Assembly: GCF_001653235.2 (NCBI RefSeq)
Contig: NC_035790.1
Coordinates: 7,006,001-7,070,000, forward strand
DNA from: Pochonia chlamydosporia 170
Taxonomy: Eukaryota; Ascomycota; Sordariomycetes; Hypocreales; Clavicipitaceae
Direction of reading: 5' to 3'
DNA length: 64,000 nucleotides
The translations under genes were made by a program, and so were the position numbers. The notes below the pieces were generated by a model. It saw only the letters and a program-made list of their open reading frames with translations, did no database searches and was not told the origin of the DNA. How positions within the stretch are numbered: position 1 is the first letter of the stretch; each line of letters starts with the position of its first letter. Below are positions 60,598-64,000 of the stretch, piece after piece.

Positions 60598-61038
60598 TCA
60601 AGGCGCGTTCGCCGTCCCCACCGGCTCCGGCCGATTCGAAAACATAATCTTGTACTTTACAATCTCGACAATCTCCAAATTCTCCCCTTCCTCCATATAC
60701 ATCCCCGCCGAATTCTCCAGCACCTTGTTCTCGCGCCGTCGAATCACCGCGATGGCCTTGGGCAACTTCTTCACTTCGCCTGTTAGACGCTGGTGCTGGC
60801 CAACGTACATGTGCACGCGCTTCATCCACGCTGAGCCCTCTGCGTCGGGAACGTAGTCCGGGAAGTCGATCTTGCCGATTTCCACGTCCTTGAGGGGTTG
60901 GCCGTCCTTGGAGTGGGGGAGGTTGATAGTGCCTTGGAGCTCGAGGAGGGCGAGGCCGGAGGGGGTTTGGATGAGTGACGGGAGGGGGTTTGGTGGTGGT
61001 GAGGATGGTTTTCGTGGGGGGTGAAGCTTTGCTGACAT
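60598..61038 (-). CDS. CTF8: chromosome transmission fidelity protein 8
   Basis: A single exon of 146 residues on the minus strand. After a Pro-rich start, the protein has LALLELQGTINLP, the GKIDFPDY segment, HQRLTGEVKKLPKAIAVIRR, and a C-terminus with EIVEIVKYKIMFSNRPEPV, all typical of Ctf8. Ctf8 with Dcc1 and Ctf18 forms an alternative clamp loader that acts on PCNA and is needed for sister-chromatid cohesion. Only 63 bases separate its stop from that of the APH-like gene. Confidence 0.93.
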   Translation of the reverse strand: MSAKLHPPRKPSSPPPNPLPSLIQTPSGLALLELQGTINLPHSKDGQPLKDVEIGKIDFPDYVPDAEGSAWMKRVHMYVGQHQRLTGEVKKLPKAIAVIRRRENKVLENSAGMYMEEGENLEIVEIVKYKIMFSNRPEPVGTANAP

Positions 61039-61833
61039 TTTGAGGGGGTTGTTTTTGCGCGTTGATGAAGGGGATTGTGGTTTGCGTTGAGATTTGTATG
61101 AAGTGATGTCGTGAGTTGGCGTTGTTCGATTTGGAAGGTGTAAGAGGTAGCGTGGCGTGACGTATTGATGCGGCGGGACGCCTAGACAGCTTGACTACCT
61201 AGGTACCTGGTAGCGAGCTATGTTTGAAGTGACGAATATAGTACACTTTTTCTTAGATGGACCTTATATTATGGACGGGTGCAGATGCATGTTGAAATGG
61301 CCGTGATGGGCTCACATAGAAGATATGGGAGGTATTGTGAATCACAAACTAAAAGATGAGGGGCAGTTCAGTGAAAAACGTGCTCCTACATCAATAAGAA
61401 ATCACCAAGCTGAGTCTATGCAGGTATCCAATACCCTTCAAGTATAAGCTTCAATCTCTATATCATGCCATAATAACCCTTACGCAACTAAAGTCCAGTC
61501 CTACATTCATCCACTGTAATTGTAAAAGTTCAAGATGCTGAGGTTCTCGGTCAACTGTAAAGGTGGGGCACCGAAGCATCATCAAGTGTGGCGCCAGCAA
61601 CTGTGGCTGGTACCTGTGGCCCAGAAAATTGTCCCTCAACCGAGATCCACACCCGAATAATGATTGGCCACTTCTCAATTTCCACGCACAGAAGGGAACC
61701 CTAGCGGCACACACTTTCTCGAATTCGCCCAATTTTTTTCCTTGAACCACCGACTCGCTCTCATCCTCCCCATCCCATCACCGACTTCACACGCGCCAGG
61801 TCAAGTCAACTTGCACCATCCACAACTGGCAAG
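61039..61833. other. divergent promoter region of CTF8 and eS6
   Basis: This gap separates the starts of CTF8 (-) and ribosomal protein eS6 (+). TACCTAGGTA lies at 61196-61205. The 100 bases before 61834 are pyrimidine-rich, as usual for ribosomal-protein genes. Confidence 0.6.
61196..61205. repeat. TACCTAGGTA palindrome, copy near CTF8
   Basis: A perfect 10-base palindrome 158 bases upstream of the CTF8 start; a second imperfect CTACC/GGTAG arm follows it. Confidence 0.85.
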
Positions 61834-63207
61834 ATGAAGGTACGAAAAAGACGTCTTCCGAATTGCAGACTCGCACGACTCCTTCGTGGACGATCAATGG
61901 GGGCACCAACTGGTATCGCTGGCAGGGAGAATCTCTGGTTGCTGCGTTCCCGTCGAGAACCTGTCGTCGTCGCGAAGATCGTCGAGATTCGAAATTTTTG
62001 CATCGACAGTTGAACTAACATTCCTCCGTGCAGTTGAACATTTCCTACCCTGCCAATGGCAGCCAGAAGCTCATCGACATTGAAGATGAGCGCAAGCTCG
62101 CCGTCTTCATGGAGAAGCGCGTACGTTCGAACCCAAATTTTCCCTCGAAAATAGGACTCTGCGTCCCTCACAGCGCCAGCGACTTGAAGAAAACCCGCTT
62201 GGTCGAGCACCACCATGTCGAAACAGTGTACTAACGAGATAATGTATAGATGGGCGCCGAGGTTCCTGGCGACTCCGTCGGCGACGAGTTCAAGGGCTAC
62301 ATCTTCCGCATCACCGGAGGAAACGACAAGCAGGGTTTCCCCATGAAGCAGGGTGTCATGCACCCCAGCCGTGTCCGCCTCCTTCTCTCCGACGGCCACT
62401 CCTGCTACCGCCCCCGCCGCACCGGCGAACGCAAGAGAAAGTCCGTCCGTGGCTGCATCGTCGGCATGGACCTGTCCGTCCTGGCCCTCAGCATCGTCAA
62501 GCAGGGCGACAACGACATCCCCGGCCTGACCGACGTCGTCCACCCCAAGCGCCTGGGTCCCAAGCGTGCCACCAAGATCCGCAAGTTCTTTGGCCTCACC
62601 AAGGATGACGATGTATGTTACACCTCCTACAATCCATACTCGGTCATCGCCTATTCGGAGCTGCGGCGTTGGTTACAGCAGTCCGGATAGAGAGTGAGAT
62701 GAAAGTCCTGGGCAAAGGGGGTTTTTTTTTCATACAAAGAAGAAAGACGAAGGAATAGTCCCATGTTCACTTGATGGAGCAAATTCCCGCTCTTCTCTTT
62801 TTGAAAGAAGATTCCCCAAACCCATTGGACCGAGAGTACATCAATTTTGGAAGAACAACCACTAATCTAAACCCGTCCGGATAATAGGTCCGCAAGTACG
62901 TCATCCGCCGCGAGGTCCAGCCCAAGGGCGAGGGCAAGAAGCCTTACACCAAGGCCCCCAAGATCCAAAGACTGGTCACCCCCCAGCGTCTCCAGCACAA
63001 GCGCCACCGTGCTGCCCTCAAGCGCCGCCAGGCCGAGAAGGTCAAGGACGAGGCCGTAAGTTTTTCTTCTGACCCCTCACATCTTGACGTCAAAACACTA
63101 ACACAATCCAGAACGAGTACGCCCAGATCCTCGCCAAGCGTGTCGCCGAGGCCAAGGCCCACAAGGCCGATGCCCGCAAGCGCCGCGCCTCTTCTATGCG
63201 CAAGTAA
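61834..63207 (+). CDS. RPS6: 40S ribosomal protein eS6
   Basis: Five exons: 61834-61839 (6 nt, Met-Lys), 62034-62120, 62250-62612, 62888-63055 and 63112-63207, giving 239 residues. The start [18 protein letters not shown] is that of eS6, followed by [22 protein letters not shown] and the [17 protein letters not shown] block. The C-terminal helix is Lys/Arg/Ala-rich and ends RRASSMRK, which keeps the two serines phosphorylated by the TOR/S6-kinase pathway in yeast. eS6 is part of the 40S subunit. The 6-nt first exon and first intron (194 nt) follow a common pattern in ribosomal-protein genes. The third intron is long (275 nt); I looked for C/D-box motifs and saw no convincing snoRNA. Confidence 0.96.
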
Positions 63208-64000
63208 ATCCGGGGTTCATGACTCTTCTGGCGTTTCGTATAATGATGACTACAATCAAAAAGTGGGAAAATTCACCTTGTTTCCTGTGGGGAAATTTGC
63301 ATGCTTGCATTTAGGGAGTGAAGGTTTTAACAAATCAATATCCCCGGGCGGCTCGGGGGGAGGTTTCATATGGTTTTTGAAAGTCCCCTTTTGAGGTCCC
63401 AACCATTTGATCACGAATGTATTAGAGAGCATTTACAGACTTCATCAAAATGCATTCTTGATTCCATGTTCAAATACCATCTGTCTCTTCCAATGAGCAA
63501 CTGTGACTCTGCTAGGTCTGGCGTAGTTTAAAGCGAAGGAGACGAGGAGTTCTTTTCAATGACATAGGTATCTGCATGTGATTACATGGCGACTTGTCAG
63601 TTGGTAGGTCATGCCGGACGGAGATCCACACATGTCACGATATAACAGACATGATACAACAAACATCCAATTCACTCACACGTCACACCTTCGGCGTACA
63701 TGTAATTATGCAAAAATTCCGTAAAGCTACCTTTATTCTAAGTGATCAGTCCTTACTCTACAAAATCAATGGTGAATGTTCTTCCCCCACCCAAAACCCA
63801 ACCCAAATTGTCCATACCAGTAAGACCTGCACTTCTCCCGAGTCTGAACAATACGGGGGCTTTCTTCATTCCCGGGTGGCCCTCACAAGGAAGGAAAGTC
63901 CACGCACCCCGAGAATAGCTCAACGCTATTCTACCACTCTCCAAACAATATGCACATTTTTGAAAGGGAGCCAAGGTAAAAGCCCCAAAAAATACAAGGC
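63208..64000. other. 3' intergenic region to window edge
   Basis: No protein-coding frame is supported. A short motif, GGAAAGTCC, near 63893, with a hairpin (8-base stem, 5-base loop) at 63912-63932 just after it, is mentioned in the findings as a weak RNA-gene candidate. The window ends at 64000. Confidence 0.5.

Noticed and set aside
61806..62543. 245-codon minus-strand frame opposite eS6
   Set aside because: It runs across the eS6 introns and mirrors its codon bias.
62613..62887. Possible intronic snoRNA in the long eS6 intron
   Set aside because: A TGAGATGA-like word is present but no D-box CTGA or terminal stem could be paired.

Overview
This is a 64 kb piece of a nuclear chromosome from a filamentous ascomycete. 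The evidence is split genes with short introns (mostly 49-90 nt, GT..AG, with CTRAC-type branch sites 8-25 nt before the acceptor), fungus-specific proteins (DASH subunit Dad3, a Zn2Cys6 regulator, an AA11-type chitin/polysaccharide monooxygenase, a Pbp1/ataxin-2 protein) and mixed strand order with no operons. The protein sequences look like Sordariomycetes, probably Hypocreales; that placement is from general resemblance, not from a search. I see no rRNA, no confident tRNA, no transposase, no CRISPR array and no viral sequence.

Layout. 1-6.4 kb holds no recognisable gene, only simple repeats. 6.4-9.8 kb (+) encodes a Ras exchange factor carrying its own Ras-like P-loop domain, followed by an unrecognised multi-exon gene (10.1-11.5 kb, +), a small one-helix membrane protein (11.9 kb, -), mitochondrial ribosomal protein uS5m (12.8-14.4 kb, +), the kinetochore subunit DAD3 (14.5 kb, -) and a ~1,850-residue coiled-coil/repeat protein (15.2-21.0 kb, -). 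22.1-26.5 kb (-) carries the mitochondrial GTP/GDP carrier GGC1 and RNA polymerase III subunit RPC82. 27.5-29.5 kb (+) is a Zn2Cys6 transcription factor and 30.2-31.7 kb (+) is QCR2 of respiratory complex III. 34.0-36.7 kb (+) is a Pbp1/ataxin-2 homologue that seems to lack the Sm domain. A 3.9 kb gap containing a G-quadruplex motif precedes a secreted AA11-like LPMO (40.6 kb, +) whose frame is cut by one TAG. 43.9-45.4 kb (+) is a WW-domain low-complexity protein and 45.8-46.6 kb (-) a small secretory-pathway membrane protein. From 48 kb onward most genes are housekeeping and on the plus strand: alpha-tubulin, HMG-CoA lyase, V-ATPase subunit B, a secreted aldose 1-epimerase, DPH1, an APH-type kinase-like protein, CTF8 (-) and ribosomal protein eS6.

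The genes do not form a pathway cluster. Most serve separate core functions: mitochondrial energy and translation (QCR2, GGC1, uS5m, HMG-CoA lyase), chromosome segregation (DAD3, CTF8, alpha-tubulin), and translation/RNA (RPC82, DPH1, eS6, Pbp1). The points most worth a second look are the Ras-like plus RasGEF fusion, the Pbp1 homologue without an Sm domain, the in-frame TAG followed by a Ser/Thr-rich open tail in the LPMO, a repeat unit that lies inside a putative intron of the large coiled-coil gene, a GC-AG intron in QCR2, and recurring intergenic palindromes (TACCTAGGTA, TACGGAGTA).

Exon boundaries were read by eye from splice signals and frame continuity; no search or alignment was run.
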